Part shown: piece after piece, positions 1 through 10,000 of the stretch
Numbering within the stretch: position 1 is the stretch's first letter
Layout: every line of letters starts with the position of its first letter
NCBI RefSeq assembly: GCF_000970085.1
Contig: NZ_CP009506.1
Location: 4,464,001 to 4,528,000 of the forward strand
Origin: Methanosarcina siciliae T4/M
GTDB taxonomy: Archaea; Halobacteriota; Methanosarcinia; Methanosarcinales; Methanosarcinaceae
Direction of reading: 5' to 3'
Length of the DNA: 64,000 bases
Program-made: the position numbers and the translations under genes
Notes under the pieces: generated by a model
What the model was told of the DNA's origin: nothing
The model's database searches: none
Seen by the model: the letters and a program-made list of their open reading frames with translations, nothing else

Positions 1-2891
1 GAGGCACAGGGATAGTTCAGTCCTCCCCGGCAATCTCCACATACTACGACAACGGAGACGGGGAAGTCTACATATACTTCACGGTAAACGCAAAACCCAT
101 AGGAGGCGTGTACTGTCTCAAGGACTTACCCGATTCAACAAGCCCCGAACTTGTATGGAGTTACATCGAAAGCGGCAAAACGGACTTTTCTCTTCCGGGA
201 GTTGCAATCTCTGACGGCTGGGTCTATTACGGAACCGACAACAAATACATCTTCGGACTCACAACTCCTGATTCGCAGGTTCCTGAAGCACCTACCGCTG
301 ACTTCAGCGCGTCGCCCGTTTCCGGAGACGCACCTCTAACTGTCAGCTTTACCGATCTTTCCACGGGCGATGGAATTACCGCCTGGGCATGGGACTTTGA
401 CAACGATGAAAACGTGGACTCGACAGAGCAGAACCCGAGCTACACCTATTCCAATGCAGGAACCTACGCTGTTAGCCTCAAGGTCACCGGGGAAGGCGGA
501 AGCGACTCTGAAGTAAAAGCTGACTACATCACTGTATCCGAATCATCTACGCCTGTAGAACCGGTTGCTGCTTTCGCTGCGGATGTAACGAGTGGTACTG
601 CTCCTCTAACCGTTAATTTCACGGATCAATCCACAGGTTCACCTACTTCCTGGGCATGGGACTTTGACAACGACGGAAACATGGACTCCACCGAGCAGAA
701 CCCTAACCATACTTATTCCGATGCAGGTAGCTATGCCGTAAACCTAACAGTCACGAATGAAGATGGAAGCGATTCCGAGCTGAAGACTGACTACATCACT
801 GTATCCGAATCATCTACGCCTGTAGAACCGGTTGCTGCTTTCGCTGCGGATGTAGCGAGTGGTACTGCTCCTCTAACCGTTAATTTCACGGATCAATCCA
901 CAGGTTCACCTACTTCCTGGGCCTGGGACTTTGACAACGACGGAAACGATGACTCAAGCGAACAGAGCCCGAGCTATACCTATAACGATACAGGTAGCTA
1001 TACCGTAAAACTTACTGTCAGCAACGAAAACGGTAGCGATGCCCTGGAAATTTCGGGAATGATCACAGTTAAAGAAATTGTGATATCCGAGGATACCTGG
1101 TACCAGTTCCACAAGGATGCACAGCACAGCGGATATAGTAGCTCTGATGCTCCTGACAGCGCTAACCTTGCCTGGATTGCCGGGCCTCTTAATGATACGT
1201 ATTCCCTTGTTCCGAGTTCAAGCGTGGTTATTGCCGAAGGAATGGTCTTCGGACTATGCAACGGCGCTGTTGATGACTATGGCAACCCTCTGACTTCCGA
1301 GGGACAGCTTGTTGCCTTTGACGAGGAAACAGGAGAAGAAATATGGAATGTAACCGTAATGGCTCCGGAATGGGGTTCATGGTCATGTCCTGCTTACAAT
1401 GACGGAAAGGTATTCGCATCTGCAGGGAAAAACACTTACTGTGTAAATGCTTCTACCGGGGATATTCTATGGACCTTCCAGAACCCGAGTGAACTTGCAT
1501 CATGTAACGGCGGCCCGGCAATAGGAGATGGAAAGGTATTTGCCAGCGACTGGGACGGAGGAAATTATTACTGTCTTGATGAAAACACGGGAGAACTTCT
1601 GTGGACTTTCAAGGTAGATGGGCTATATGCACAGTCTACTCCTGCTTACAAAGAGGATAGGGTCTATCTTTCGGGATGGACTACCGTAAATGCAGTCTAC
1701 TGCGTAAATGCAACCACTGGAGAACTGATATGGGAAAATGACGAGTTATCAAGCAACCCATGCGGTTCCATAACAGTTACCGATGAAGGTCTGTACCTTT
1801 CTATTTACAGTTTCGGGACAGAGGATGGATTCTACAAGCTTGACCTGAACGACGGACATGAAATATGGGGAAGACCCGATATACCTCCTACGGATTCAAC
1901 ACCAGCTGTGGTAAATGGAAAAGTCTATTTGTCGGCGGGTACGGCGGGATACAGCGACCTCAATACATATTGCCTTAATGCCTCTGACGGGAAAACAATA
2001 TGGGTAACGGATTCTTCTGAGAATATAGGAGACTGGGTATGTTCACCTGCTGTTGCGGATGGAAAAGTCTTTACAGGAGGGGCAGCTGAAGGACTCTTTA
2101 CAGGCTCATCAACACTCTACGCTTTTGATGCAAAAACAGGAACAGTAATATGGAGCTATAAAGGCTGTGGAGGCTCACCGGCAATTGCTGACGATATGGT
2201 ATTCAGTACAGGAAGCGGAAAACTTTACGCGTTCAAGGAAGCCGAAGTACCTCTACCGGAAGCAAACTTCAGCTCCAATGTGAGTTCAGGAGAAGCACCC
2301 CTGACTGTAGGCTTCACCGACGAATCAACCGGAGAAGGCATCACAGACTGGGCATGGGACTTTGAAAACGACGGAAACGTGGATTCCACGGAACAGAACC
2401 CGGTCCATACTTACACTGCCGACGGAAATTATACTGTCAACCTAACAGTTACCAGTGCAGCGGGAAGCGACTTGGAAGTAAAGACAGACTATATCACGGT
2501 GGAGGAAGCTTCTTCAGGGAGCCAGAACGGGTCATCAAATGTGTCCCTGAATGTAACCATTGTTCCGGTAATTTCTCTTGAGGTATCTCCTTCTGCTCTG
2601 GATTTCGGGGAACTGTACCCTGGAAAAACCAGTGAGCTCCAGAATCTAACTCTCAAAAACAGAGGGACCTGCGATGTAAATGTTACAGCCATAGTCTGCG
2701 ACTACTCTGCTGGAGATGAGCTTTTCAGCCAGGGCTTACTGCTGGACTCTCAGATATGGAATAATTACTGGAAAGTAGTAGGAAAGAACAGTCAGGAAAA
2801 CACTTCAGTAGCTCTAAAGGTTCCGGCTGATTATGCTGGTTCCGGGAACAAAAAAGGAACAATAACCTTCTGGGCGGAAGCAGCCGAATAA
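1..2891 (+). CDS. PKD / PQQ-like propeller surface protein, 5' end outside window
   Basis: Secreted or surface-displayed structural protein; no enzymatic residues recognised. The frame is open from base 3, so the start lies outside the window. In order: the last blades of a PQQ-like propeller (to about 280), three PKD domains (about 295-1060; each with the WDFDxDG...NPxxTY pattern), a complete second propeller (about 1090-2240) opening with the WYQFHKD motif, a fourth PKD (2260-2500), and a 115-residue beta-sandwich tail (2550-2891) containing LDFGELYPGKTSEL. This tail replaces the cohesin/dockerin end of most neighbours and recurs at the end of the gene at 11391. Bases 1-2470 are nearly identical to 58231-60433, except that this copy has one extra 267-bp PKD unit. 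Family assignment is firm; cellular role unknown. Confidence 0.9.
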   Translation, partial: GTGIVQSSPAISTYYDNGDGEVYIYFTVNAKPIGGVYCLKDLPDSTSPELVWSYIESGKTDFSLPGVAISDGWVYYGTDNKYIFGLTTPDSQVPEAPTADFSASPVSGDAPLTVSFTDLSTGDGITAWAWDFDNDENVDSTEQNPSYTYSNAGTYAVSLKVTGEGGSDSEVKADYITVSESSTPVEPVAAFAADVTSGTAPLTVNFTDQSTGSPTSWAWDFDNDGNMDSTEQNPNHTYSDAGSYAVNLTVTNEDGSDSELKTDYITVSESSTPVEPVAAFAADVASGTAPLTVNFTDQSTGSPTSWAWDFDNDGNDDSSEQSPSYTYNDTGSYTVKLTVSNENGSDALEISGMITVKEIVISEDTWYQFHKDAQHSGYSSSDAPDSANLAWIAGPLNDTYSLVPSSSVVIAEGMVFGLCNGAVDDYGNPLTSEGQLVAFDEETGEEIWNVTVMAPEWGSWSCPAYNDGKVFASAGKNTYCVNASTGDILWTFQNPSELASCNGGPAIGDGKVFASDWDGGNYYCLDENTGELLWTFKVDGLYAQSTPAYKEDRVYLSGWTTVNAVYCVNATTGELIWENDELSSNPCGSITVTDEGLYLSIYSFGTEDGFYKLDLNDGHEIWGRPDIPPTDSTPAVVNGKVYLSAGTAGYSDLNTYCLNASDGKTIWVTDSSENIGDWVCSPAVADGKVFTGGAAEGLFTGSSTLYAFDAKTGTVIWSYKGCGGSPAIADDMVFSTGSGKLYAFKEAEVPLPEANFSSNVSSGEAPLTVGFTDESTGEGITDWAWDFENDGNVDSTEQNPVHTYTADGNYTVNLTVTSAAGSDLEVKTDYITVEEASSGSQNGSSNVSLNVTIVPVISLEVSPSALDFGELYPGKTSELQNLTLKNRGTCDVNVTAIVCDYSAGDELFSQGLLLDSQIWNNYWKVVGKNSQENTSVALKVPADYAGSGNKKGTITFWAEAAE

Positions 2892-2917
2892 GGCTGCTAT
2901 CCTCCTTTCTTTTTTTG
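2874..2917 (+). terminator. Hairpin plus T-run at the stop codon
   Basis: CAGCC and GGCTG flank the stop codon and form a hairpin, followed by CCTCCTTTC and a run of seven T. The same arrangement follows the other genes of the array. Confidence 0.6.
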
Positions 2918-3186
2918 AATTAAAGTTCAGATTTTTTATCGTAGAAATGGCAACCTTACAGAGACAGTTCAATTATTGTGTACATAAGAATATTGTGTAC
3001 TCAAGGACATATGAAGGTAAATTAAAAGCCAGTTTCATTAAGCATTAACAATTTGTGCCAACATAGATTTTTATCCAACTTATTTTCTTTTTATACAAAA
3101 TTCAGTAGTATTTTTAATCAAACAACTTAGTGCTCATTTAACTGCATAAGCGCACGGAAAACTTTTATAATAAATTTGAGTCAACA

Positions 3187-3245
3187 ACAGCAGAACCTGA
3201 ACATGCTCAATAACAGGGAAACGGACAGCAGGTGAAAAAAAATAT
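3187..3245 (+). repeat. Conserved block upstream of promoter, copy 1
   Basis: A stretch with CATGCTCAATAACAGGGAAAC recurs before the leader promoters at 10538 and 15607. The rest of 2918-3320 shows no gene; it is A/T-rich and is largely matched by 15290-15740. Possible regulator site or just shared ancestry. Confidence 0.4.
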
Positions 3246-3322
3246 GGAATAGAATATGAAAAATTTTCTTCAATTCATCAGGGTCTTGAAGGAGCATGTT
3301 ACCCATAAGGATAAGAATAATT

Positions 3323-3342
3323 AGCCAAAGATTTTTATTTGT
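3323..3342 (+). promoter_or_regulatory. Candidate archaeal promoter for the 4050 gene
   Basis: TTAGCCAAAGATTTTTATTT combines a purine-rich BRE-like part with a TATA-like T/A box. The same sequence recurs at seven matching positions in the window, always upstream of the paired leader RNA modules. If used, the 5' leader is about 700 nt long. Confidence 0.5.
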
Positions 3343-3479
3343 AGAAGCAACAAATATCAATCTGTTTAATTGTATCTAAATAGTTAAATTAAATATTTCT
3401 GAAAAACCTGGAACATTTAAACAAAATTATTCAATATATTGCGAATTGTATCCAGCTAAGATACGAAAATTCCTTAATA

Positions 3480-3600
3480 ATCCGGTTAGTCTGACGCTTC
3501 AAAAAGGCCCGAAACCTGATTCGGCAGCCTCACCATACATAAAATGCGGCCCGATTCTTTCGCTCAGAATAACCGCTAACCCCATAAAAACATAGGAGGA
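3480..3600 (+). ncRNA. Leader RNA module A1 (upstream copy)
   Basis: Outer stem CGGTTAGTCTG (3482-3492) with CAGAATAACCG (3564-3574), 10 of 11 pairs. Inside: CGCTTCAAAAAGGCCCGAAACC, a third stem GGCAGC/GCGGCC with one mismatch, then the conserved TTTCGC. A 3' hairpin CCCCAT/ATAGG ends in AGGAGG but no ATG follows. A T-rich tract follows at 3621-3632. Structure is read by eye; function is inferred. Confidence 0.6.
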
Positions 3601-3647
3601 TCTCAAAAAAAGAAACTAAAAGACTTATTTTATATACACGGCTCTTG

Positions 3648-3692
3648 CCTGAAATTTGTTTTAAACGAACTGAAAGTCAGGTATGCCCTTCA
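3648..3692 (+). ncRNA. Conserved inter-module hairpin, copy 1
   Basis: CCTGA...TCAGG hairpin lying between modules A and B. Equivalent hairpins lie near 10968, 16074, 22252, 30510, 37575 and 56886. In the 56886 copy the stem becomes CATGCC-CAAA/TTTG-GCATG, so pairing is kept with different bases. Confidence 0.45.
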
Positions 3693-3908
3693 CCAAAGAT
3701 CTTGACAAGTATTTAAACATTTTTGCTTAAAGGGCGAATTTTAATTCGAGCTGTGTTTTTTATATTCGGTATTTTTCCGGATTTTGAAATGATATCATCA
3801 CCTGTTAGGTCACCAAAACTTTCCACAGCCAGGTGGTTCAAAACCGGCTGATCTCAGAATCCTCAAAATCCGTGAGAATAAAAAAACAGAAAAACAAAAT
3901 CCAGTCTC

Positions 3909-4040
3909 TTCCTGCCTTCTAAAGGTCCGAAAATCCTTAAACCAAAAAAATTCCTGTCCGAGCAAACCGTATACCAAATATTCGGAGGTCCGGACATTTC
4001 CGCGCAGGCAGGCTGAACCCCTATGAAAAAAAATAGGAGA
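3909..4040 (+). ncRNA. Leader RNA module B1 controlling the 4050 start
   Basis: Outer stem CCTGCC (3911-3916) with GGCAGG (4007-4012); GGTCCGAAAA; third stem TGTCCG/CGGACA (about 3955-3996); conserved ATTTCCGCGCAG; then a hairpin CCTAT (4020-4024)/ATAGG (4033-4037) whose right arm overlaps the ribosome binding site AGGAG. Folding would hide the site and lower translation of the next gene (inference). Confidence 0.65.
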
Positions 4041-4049
4041 AACGAAAAT

Positions 4050-7000
4050 ATGAACAAACATACACTGAAAATATTTCTAATTTGTTTATTACTGTTATTA
4101 GTGGCGGCTGCTCAGCCGGTACTGGGTTCCGACTGGGCTCAGTTCCAGAAAGATGTCCACAACACTGGTGTAACTGCAGACAGAGCCCCTATAACTGACC
4201 CGACGAATTGCTCGCTTTCCTGGAATTACAGCATGGGAGGAAATATCGATGTGACTCCGGTAGTAGCCGGGGACATGACGTATGTTGTGGCGAGTAACAA
4301 CCACCTCTGTGCCTTTAACAGAACCACAGGTACTCTTTTATGGGAAGAATCCACAAGTGGAGGCGGATTTCTGCTGGGAAATCTGGCGGTTGGAAATGGC
4401 ATAGTCTTTGTGCCAACCGTCGACGGGAAGATCTTTGCTTTTGACGCAGAAACAGGAAGTCCGAAGTGGAATAAAACCTTAAGCAGTAAACAGCTTGACA
4501 CTCCTATTCTTTATTATGACGGCAAAATCTACTTTGGGGAAGCGATGGGCGGACGCAAGTATTACTGCCTGGATGAGACCGGCAACGAAGTCTGGAACCG
4601 GACTTCAACAACCCAGATAAGCGGACAGGGGTCCTACTACTGGGCAGGAGCTGCCGTCATCGGGGACGGCCTTGTATACGGAGATGATGACGGGCACCTG
4701 GTTTCCGTGAATAAGGATACAGGAACTGACATTGCCGAAATAAATGTTTCCGAAGAGTTCGGGATAACCTGTAAAGAAATAAGGTCCTCGGTACTCTATG
4801 TAGAAGAACTGAACAGGATATACTTCACATCCAAAGGCGGATACTGTTACGCCCTTGGTTTCAACGGGGCAGATGGGACTTTTAACACCTCTGATAAGTA
4901 CATAGCAAATATCGGATATTCTACCTCAACTCCCGCTTATTACAATGGGCGAGTTTACGTGGGTGCAGGGGGAATGTACGGAGGAGGAAGCGGAATTTCC
5001 TGCCTTGATGCCGACCTTACTGACGAGATATGGCACTACGCTGCAGGTGCGGTTCAGTCTTCTCCTGCAATCTCTACATACTACGACGATGGGGATGGAG
5101 AGGCCTATATCTACTTCACGGTAAACAGTGCTACAGGTGGTGTGTTCTGTCTCAAAGACTACACAGGCTGCACGAACCCTGAGCTTACCTGGAGTTATGC
5201 AGATGCCAGCAAAACAGCTTATACCCTCGCAGGAGCCGTAATCTCAGATGGGTGGATATACTACGGGACGGACAAGAGGTACCTTTTCGGGTTCACAACA
5301 GAGGAAGAACAAAAACCCTCAATTCCCGTAGCTAACTTCAGTGCAAACCCGCTCTCCGGAGATGCCCCTCTAACGGTCAACTTCACCGATCTTTCCACAG
5401 GCGATGGAATAACTACCTGGGCCTGGGACTTTGATTACGACGGAAACGCAGACTCTAACGAGCAAAACCCGAGCCACAGCTTCAACAGCACAGGAACTTA
5501 CACCGTCAGCCTGACAGTCACAGGTGACGGAGGTTCCGACACCGAAACAAAAACCAACTATATTACGGCAAGCGAAACGGTTACCGAATCCGGATGGTCT
5601 CAGTTCCAGAAAGACAGCTCTCATACCGGATACACATTCAGTTCTGTCCCAACCCGGGACCCGGAACTCCTCTGGCAGAAACTGACTTCTTCGGAGCAGG
5701 AACCCTGCGGGAGCGGGGGCATCAACGTCCCATCAGTGATTTCCGGAAATACGGTTTTCGTAACTGCAGGCAATGCTTCTGTCTGGGCCTTTAACAAAGA
5801 CACCGGAGACCTGATCTGGTCAAAGGAACTTGGCGGAGACCTGACACAGACCTCGACCCCCGCTCTCGGGAACGGGAAACTTTTTGTCCCGACCGCAGAA
5901 GGAGACATCTACGCTTTTGACCCCGAAAACGGGAGTGAGCTCTGGAAAGCACACGTAACCAACGGCAACCTGGAGTGTCCGATCACCTATTCTGACCATA
6001 AACTCTACATCGGAGACGGGCTTGAAGGAGGAACCGGAACCAAATATTACTACTGCTACGACGACAGCGGAAACCTTGTCTGGCAGCATGAAAACACTAA
6101 CACGTCAGGTTTTATCTGGAGCGGGTCGGTAGTTGTTGGAGACTACCTGATCTATCCTGTCTTTGAAGGCAAGATGGTCTGTCTCGAAAAAGACACCGGG
6201 ACTTTTGTAGATGAAGTTGACTTCAGTAAGAGTTCCGACGTCTCCTTTGCACTTACCGATCCAGGGATGTTCCGAAGCTCAGTAACCTATGCTGACGGGG
6301 CCCTGTACACCTCTTCGGAAAGAGGGCAGGAAACAGGTTACTGCTTCAAAGTAGGGTTCAACCCTGAAACAGGGCAGTTCCTTGACAGCGGATGGGCAGC
6401 TTCAATAGGGTTCTCAACCTCGACTCCTGTAGTGTATGATGGCAGGGTCTATGTGGGCCACGGAGAACACGGCGAGACCGGGTCAATGTTCTGCCTGAAC
6501 GACTCAGATGGAACTGTAATCTGGGAGACTCCGGTCAGCGGAGGAATAAAGTCTTCACCTGTTATTTCGGTCGAAAATGGCGATCCGTACATCTATTTCA
6601 CAGAAGCCATAGTTGACGGCTCGATTTACTGTCTGAACCCTGACGGAACCCTTGCCTGGCACTACAACCCCCCTGAGGATTCCGCATACACCCTGCAGGG
6701 TGCAGCCCTTTCCAACGACAAGGTTTACTATGGAACAGATAACGGATACCTATACTGCATCGGACAGGGCGAGGCTCTTCCCCCAACGGCAAACTTCAGT
6801 TCGGACAAACAGACAGGGGCTTTCCCTCTGACCGTTTCCTTCAAAGACGGGTCCTTCAACGCAAACAAATTCCTCTGGGACTTCGGGGACGGAAACACTT
6901 CAACTGAGGTAAATCCTGTTCACACCTATACTGCCGCAGGCAGCTACACCGTAACCCTTACCGTTGAAAACAACCACGGAGAGGATACCAAAGTTGTAGA

Positions 7001-10000
7001 AGACTATATTTACGCAGTCAAAGTCCCGACCACCTGGCCGGTTAAAAGCGGGGAGTCTATCCAGGTAGCTATTGATTCAGCCGATTCCGGAGATATCATC
7101 AAGGTCTATCCGGGGGAGTACCATGAAGTCCTGAACGTCAACAAGACCCTAACTCTCAAAGGCATCAGGGACCCTATCCTGAACGCATCGGGGTTCACAG
7201 GCTCTTCAGGAATAACCGTAAGCGCTGAAGATGTCGAGATCAGCGGCTTTGAAATTACAGGGACCGAAGAGATGTGCTTTGCAATTAACGTCAATGCAAA
7301 GAACGCACTGATAGAGGACAACCTTATAGATGACTGTGCCGAAGGGGTATGGTTACAGGGAACTGAAAACACTCTCCGGCAGAATAACATCTCTAACTGC
7401 TGGGACTTTGCAGCCGTGCTTGACAGCGCTGGAGACAACCGGATCTATCAGAACACCTTTATCGACAACAACGGCAGGAAGATGGGCGGTTCAAGCGACC
7501 ATATTTCAGGAGGGGCAGGTTCATTTTTCCAGAGTCCGGAACCCGTAGAATACCTCTGGGAAGGAGAAAAACTGACAGGGTATATGGGTAATTACTACGA
7601 CGATTATACAGGAAACGACTCTGACGGGGACGGAATCGGGGATGTATCTTACACTGCGGATTCAGGAACCGATCAGTACCCGCTTGTGATGCCATACTCA
7701 AATTATGTTGAAGAGCAGGAAAACGAGTCCGTTCCTGAGAATTCCTGGTACCAGTTCCATGGAAAGGTTGACCACCTTGGATACTCAGAAAGCGGGCCCG
7801 GGACCAACCGGACTGAGTGGGTAAGTGAGGACATTGATGCAATCAGCAGTTCCTCCCCTGTTGTGGCCGGAGGAAAAGTCTTTGTGATATGCGGGGCCGG
7901 AGGAATGGAAGAGAGCACGGATGATATTCCCCAGTTAGTAGCCCTGGACGAATTTAACGGAGACATAAGCTGGAACGTCAGCATTCCGAAAGCCGTATAC
8001 GGTTCCTGGGCTTCCCCTGCTTATGATGACGGCATGGTCTTTACGGCCACAGGCCCCGAACTTGGCTGTTACGATGCCGAAACCGGAGAAAAAATATGGT
8101 GTTTCAATGATACTGTGGGAAGTCAGGGTGCGGTTAACAGCGGACCTGCTATTGCGGATGGTATGGTAATCTTTAGCGATTGGGATGGAAGCCATTATTA
8201 CTGTCTTGACGAATACACAGGGTACCTGCTCTGGAGTTTTGAAGTAGTCGGAGACGGCCAGTCCGTCCCTGCATACGCGGACGGAAAGTTTTACCTGACA
8301 AGCTGGGGCTATGGGTCTTCTTATGCAGGCCATGCCTACTGTGTGGACGCAGTAACAGGGGATCAGGTCTGGCATATTAATAATATCGAACAGAACTTCT
8401 GCGGGTCCCCTGCATATAAAGACGGGGTTCTCTACCTGACAACCTACAACTTCTACGGAGACGGGGACCTTCTTGCCCTGGACGCTGCTGACGGGAGCAT
8501 AATCTGGCAGCAAACTATCGAAAGGACAGATTCAACTCCTGCTTTTGCCTACGGAAATGTCTATGTTTGCGGTGGCTGCTCTGGTTTTTCCAATGTACAG
8601 ACATACTGTTTCAACGCAAGTACGGGAGAAAAAATCTGGGAAACCCCTTCCCTGACAGGAGAGGACGGCGGGATAGGAGGCTGGACATGTTCTGTTGCGG
8701 TAGCTGACGGGCTTGCCTACGTCGGGACCGAAGGCAACGGATATTTCGGTTACAATGACCTCTATGCCCTGGACGCTTTTACGGGAGAAGTAGTCTGGCA
8801 CGCTCCCCATGCAGGATCGACCCCGGCAATTTCGGATGGTATGCTTTTCAGCATAGGAGCGGACCAGAAAGTCTATGCCTTCAAGGACTCACTCTCTTCA
8901 CCTGTTGCTAACTTCTCTGCAGACGTGACATCAGGAGTAGGGCCTCTGGAAGTGCAGTTCACGGACAGCTCAACCGGCTCACCTACTTCCTGGGAATGGG
9001 ACTTTAACAATGACGGTAACGTGGATTCCACGGAGCAGAACCCACAATTCATCTATACTGGTGAAGGCACATACTCTGTGAAACTTACGGTTACCAACTC
9101 AGAAGGAAGCGATTCCGAACTTAAAATCGACTATATCAGTGTAGTTTACCCATCTCCGGATTTCACAGCAAATGTGACTGAAGGGACCGTTCCTCTCACT
9201 GTAGAGTTCACGGGAAACGTTTCTGGTTTAGCTCCAGATTACTGGAACATGTGGGCCTGGGATGTGGATGGTGACGGAACATACGATTACTCCCCGAATT
9301 TCAACATCACCCATACCTACACCGAACCCGGCACTTATGATGTGATTGCAGCATATGATGGCTGGACACCAAATGTGAAAGCTGGTTACATAACAGTGCT
9401 TCCGGAAATACCTGTCGCCAATTTCTCCGCAGACGTGAAATCAGGTCTGGAACCGTTAACAGTCAACTTCACCGACCAGTCTACGGGTACAATTTCTTCC
9501 TGGCTCTGGGACTTTGGGGATGGAGCAAACTCTACGGAACAGAACCCTGTGCATACTTATTCTGCAGCAGGTAACTACACCGTAAATCTGACTGTGGAAA
9601 ATGCTGCTGGCTCTGACTTTGAGTTGAAATCGGATTACATAGAAGTTTCCGAGGATTCCGGGGCAACCGTTACTCTCTATTTCGATCCGGAAAGTTCCTC
9701 AGTTTCAGAAAGCGAATCTACTGAAATAAGTATCGTTGCCAGTAATTTCCCTGCAGGGTTCTCAGGCTACAACCTGACCGTTGCTCTCGACGACCCGGCC
9801 GTTGCCGAGATAGTTGATATAGAGTACCCTTCCTGGGCTTTGATTACTGAAAACTCTTCCCTGCCAGGGACTTCTATCTACCTGAAGGCTGTTGACGGGG
9901 AAGATGCCGTTAAGGAAGGGGCAGCAGATGTTGTGCTTGCCACTCTCACGGTTTCCGGAAAGGAGAAAGGATCTGCGAACCTTTCGATAGAAGTTGACCG

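Noticed and set aside
3480..3600. Cobalamin riboswitch, suggested by the nearby CobN-like gene
   Set aside because: The B12 box and its flanking consensus are absent, and the modules precede surface-protein genes rather than the chelatase.
4023..4049. Earlier ATG for the 4050 gene (and equivalents at 16265, 22739, 30963)
   Set aside because: These ATGs lie within or upstream of the leader RNA. In the 57213 paralogue the same ATG runs into a stop codon, and the ribosome binding site is positioned for the downstream ATG.
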